A DNA stretch of 64,000 nucleotides, from positions 310,001-374,000 of the forward strand of contig CBDAVS010000010.1 of assembly GCA_965201085.1 (NCBI GenBank), written 5' to 3'. The position numbers and the translations under genes are program-made. Under the pieces are notes generated by a model that was not told the DNA's origin, did no database searches, and saw only the letters and a list, made by a program, of their open reading frames with translations. Positions 62,135 through 64,000 of the stretch are shown here, in pieces (position 1 is the stretch's first letter; every line of letters begins with the position of its first letter). Source of the DNA: JAPOUP01 sp965201085 (lineage in GTDB: Bacteria; Pseudomonadota; Alphaproteobacteria; Rhodobacterales; Rhodobacteraceae).

Positions 62135-64000
62135 ATGCAACCCTCCGAAATCCAGAGCCGGTACAGGACCGCTCTTCGGCATCAATCCGAAGGACGCTTC
62201 CAGGACGCGCTCAACATCTATCAGGAAATCATCCAGGCCAGACCGAAGACCACCGAGGTCCATTTTCAGGCAGGCCAGATATTTCTGGGACAACTGGAAT
62301 TCTCCAAGGCCGTCAACCATCTTCAGGCGGCGGCCGGTATCAAGCCTGACGAACCGGCGATATGGGTTTCATACTCCAAAGCGCTTGTGGGACTCGGAAA
62401 CCGGGAGCGAACGAGATCGGCGCTCAGGGACCTTCGGTCGTCACCGATACCACCATCTACCCGAAGCGGACTGGAGGACGGACTGCGCAGCAGGCGATCC
62501 AGTAGCCAAATGCCCACAGGCAGCGCCGATCCCAGACAGATCAAGGCCTTGCTCGATCAGATCCGTAAAGGCCAATACGTGGAAGCGGAAAAGCTTGGTG
62601 AGCGGCTTCGTTCCGCATCTCCGCAGGTCGCCCTGATCGCCAATGCTCTTGGCGCGGCGCAGAGAGCCCAGGGTAAAGTTGCGGAAGCGAAAAAAAACTT
62701 CGTGCAAGCGCTCAGGATCGATCCAGGTTACGGTGAGGCTCATAATCTTCTCGGTCGTCTTCTGCTGGATTCCGACGACACCAGTTCCGCCACCGATCAC
62801 CTACTGACGGCGTTGGTACGAATTCCTGGATCGCCCGGTGTGCTCACAAACATCGGGCTCTTGATCCATCGGGTCCGAAAGTCCGCGGATGCCGAAGTTT
62901 TCTTCCGTCGTGCGCTGAAGGCCGATGCCACATATGCGGAAGCCGCGTTCGAACTGGGTAGAGAACTCCAGAGACAAACCCGATACCGGGAGGCGCGAAA
63001 GACGCTGAAACAGGCGCTTCGTCTTGGCTGGAGAACAGCGGACCTATTTCTCGTTCTGGCGAAGGCCGAAGAACATTGCGGTGATTGGGCGGCAGCGCTT
63101 GAATGCTATGATCGCGCGATTGAACTGGCCCCGGACCATGCGCAGGCCTACAGTGGCAAGGCGACCACATGCCAACACGCTGGAGATTTTGCCACCGCGG
63201 AAACACTTCTGCGAAAGGCGATCGAACTGGAGCCGACCTGTGGCGAACACTTCCGCTTGCTTTCGGCAAGCTACAGGTTTCGGGACGGTGACCCTCTGAT
63301 CGATCGGATGCGATCCGCATTTCAAGACGAGCATGTCGGCCCTTCAGACAGGATAGGTCTCGGATTCGCATTGTCGAAGGCGATGGAGGATTGCGGGGCC
63401 ACGGATCGGGTCTTTGAATATCTTGACGCCGCAAATGGACTTATGCGGCAGCTATACCCGTACGACATCAATGAGCGTGCTTCCGAAATAAACGCGGTGA
63501 AGGAGTTTTTCTATGATTTCGATCCGCAGAATATGACTGTTTCCGACTGCACGGATTTCGCCCCGATATTCGTCACCGGTCTCCCGCGCTCGGGTACCAC
63601 ATTGGTCGAACAGATTCTTTCCAGCCATAGCAAGGTCGAGGGCGGCGGTGAATTAGGCCATTTCAGCAATGATGCGGCGAAGCTGACGATTCTATCGAAG
63701 TCCGCGAGTTCAATTTCGGATCTCGGGAAGCATGACATCAGGCAGCTGGGCAGATCCTATCTATCAAAGATCAGGCAACGCTTCCCGAAAGCCGCCAGGA
63801 TAACCGACAAGTCAATCCAGACCTTTCTGTTCGTTGGCCTGGTTCGGCTGGCGCTTCCGAATGCCAGAATCATTCTGGTGAGCCGTAATCCACGGGACAA
63901 CCTCTATTCGATCTACAAGAACAGGTTCCCTGAAGGCACTCATCTATACAGCTACGATTTCGACGACCTTGCCACCTATTACAGGATGTCCGAAGACATC
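62135..64000 (+). CDS. TPR-repeat sulfotransferase family protein (runs off the window)
   Basis: An open frame of at least 622 codons with no stop before the window ends. It starts MQPSEIQSRYRTALRHQSEG, and about ten tetratricopeptide-like helical pairs fill residues 5-370 (for example GKVAEAKKNFVQALRIDPGY, GDWAAALECYDRAIELAPDH). The C-terminal part is a sulfotransferase: FVTGLPRSGTTLVEQILSSH near residue 480 is the 5'-phosphosulfate loop for PAPS, and ILVSRNPRDNLYSIYKNRFP near 580 the 3'-phosphate motif. Such proteins are common in Rhodobacterales and may sulfate surface polymers or proteins. No strong ribosome site precedes 62135, so an earlier start is possible. Confidence 0.88.
   Translation, partial: MQPSEIQSRYRTALRHQSEGRFQDALNIYQEIIQARPKTTEVHFQAGQIFLGQLEFSKAVNHLQAAAGIKPDEPAIWVSYSKALVGLGNRERTRSALRDLRSSPIPPSTRSGLEDGLRSRRSSSQMPTGSADPRQIKALLDQIRKGQYVEAEKLGERLRSASPQVALIANALGAAQRAQGKVAEAKKNFVQALRIDPGYGEAHNLLGRLLLDSDDTSSATDHLLTALVRIPGSPGVLTNIGLLIHRVRKSADAEVFFRRALKADATYAEAAFELGRELQRQTRYREARKTLKQALRLGWRTADLFLVLAKAEEHCGDWAAALECYDRAIELAPDHAQAYSGKATTCQHAGDFATAETLLRKAIELEPTCGEHFRLLSASYRFRDGDPLIDRMRSAFQDEHVGPSDRIGLGFALSKAMEDCGATDRVFEYLDAANGLMRQLYPYDINERASEINAVKEFFYDFDPQNMTVSDCTDFAPIFVTGLPRSGTTLVEQILSSHSKVEGGGELGHFSNDAAKLTILSKSASSISDLGKHDIRQLGRSYLSKIRQRFPKAARITDKSIQTFLFVGLVRLALPNARIILVSRNPRDNLYSIYKNRFPEGTHLYSYDFDDLATYYRMSEDI

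Noticed and set aside
1..64000. CRISPR arrays, tRNA or rRNA genes
   Set aside because: No regularly spaced short repeats, no T-loop GTTCGANTC with a matching cloverleaf, and no rRNA-like blocks were seen on either strand by eye. A covariance-model scan would be needed to be certain.

Overview
Organism. The single-copy genes look like an alphaproteobacterium, most likely Rhodobacterales. Evidence: a 524-residue fused PntA followed by PntB, hisC overlapping a TyrC-type prephenate dehydrogenase, a GroESL operon with a CIRCE operator, a Mn-dependent pyrophosphatase, the block TIGR01459 HAD / MaoC / RibF / YcgN / threonine aldolase, and relics of a Rhodobacterales-type porin. This placement rests on remembered family resemblance, not on a search. 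The window is a patchwork of intact housekeeping genes and islands packed with insertion sequences (ISs). Most ISs are visibly GC-richer than the host genes and are decayed.

Layout. 0.2-4.4 kb: glutamine amidotransferase and the proton-translocating transhydrogenase pntAB. 4.5-6.5 kb: IS4 relic, then an ISNCY-family element split by an intact IS5 element. 7-9.1 kb: glutathione transferase and a broken ATPase gene. 9.1-12.4 kb: pile-up of IS30, ISNCY, IS5 and ISKra4 fragments. 12.6-15.8 kb: hisC-tyrC, then a frameshifted MNT nucleotidyltransferase and its partner. 15.87-18.62 kb: IS1595-type transposon with a methyltransferase-HNH cargo gene. 19-22.7 kb: sugar ABC transporter plus ketose 3-epimerase. 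23.4-24.9 kb: porin remnant and glycerate kinase. 25.3-34.7 kb: dense housekeeping block (groESL, ppaC, HAD hydrolase, MaoC, ribF, ycgN, ltaE, hydrolase, prs). 35-44.4 kb: more IS layers enclosing a putative phase-variable surface lipoprotein and a broken porin. 44.7-48.1 kb: Kdo transferase and a glycosyltransferase gene destroyed by IS5. 48.5-53.75 kb: IS21 element carrying a second IS1595-type transposon, whose methyltransferase is fused to an Mrr-like nuclease. 53.9-59.6 kb: a giant MobA/MobL relaxase with a partner gene. 59.7-61.7 kb: two adjacent IS5 elements. 62.1 kb to the end: a TPR-sulfotransferase running off the window.

Most notable. (1) Two IS1595-family transposons, each bounded by perfect 8-bp target duplications, carry the same gene order: transposase, DNA methyltransferase fused to a nuclease, small basic protein. 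The C-terminal nuclease differs (HNH versus PD-(D/E)xK of Mrr type), so they look like mobile restriction-modification units with an exchangeable nuclease. (2) A surface lipoprotein with an HExxH site and a TbpB-like barrel contains a run of 17 C near its start, a probable phase-variation switch. (3) A 1530-residue relaxase keeps its HxHxH site, but its two helicase-like regions have lost their Walker motifs. (4) A porin gene has had its 5' end replaced by the start of an IS1595 transposase.

Long housekeeping ORFs and the 4.6-kb relaxase are uninterrupted, while accessory genes carry many single-base indels and stops. I read this as real decay confined to accessory DNA rather than poor assembly, but read data would be needed to settle it. 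I saw no tRNA, rRNA or CRISPR array.
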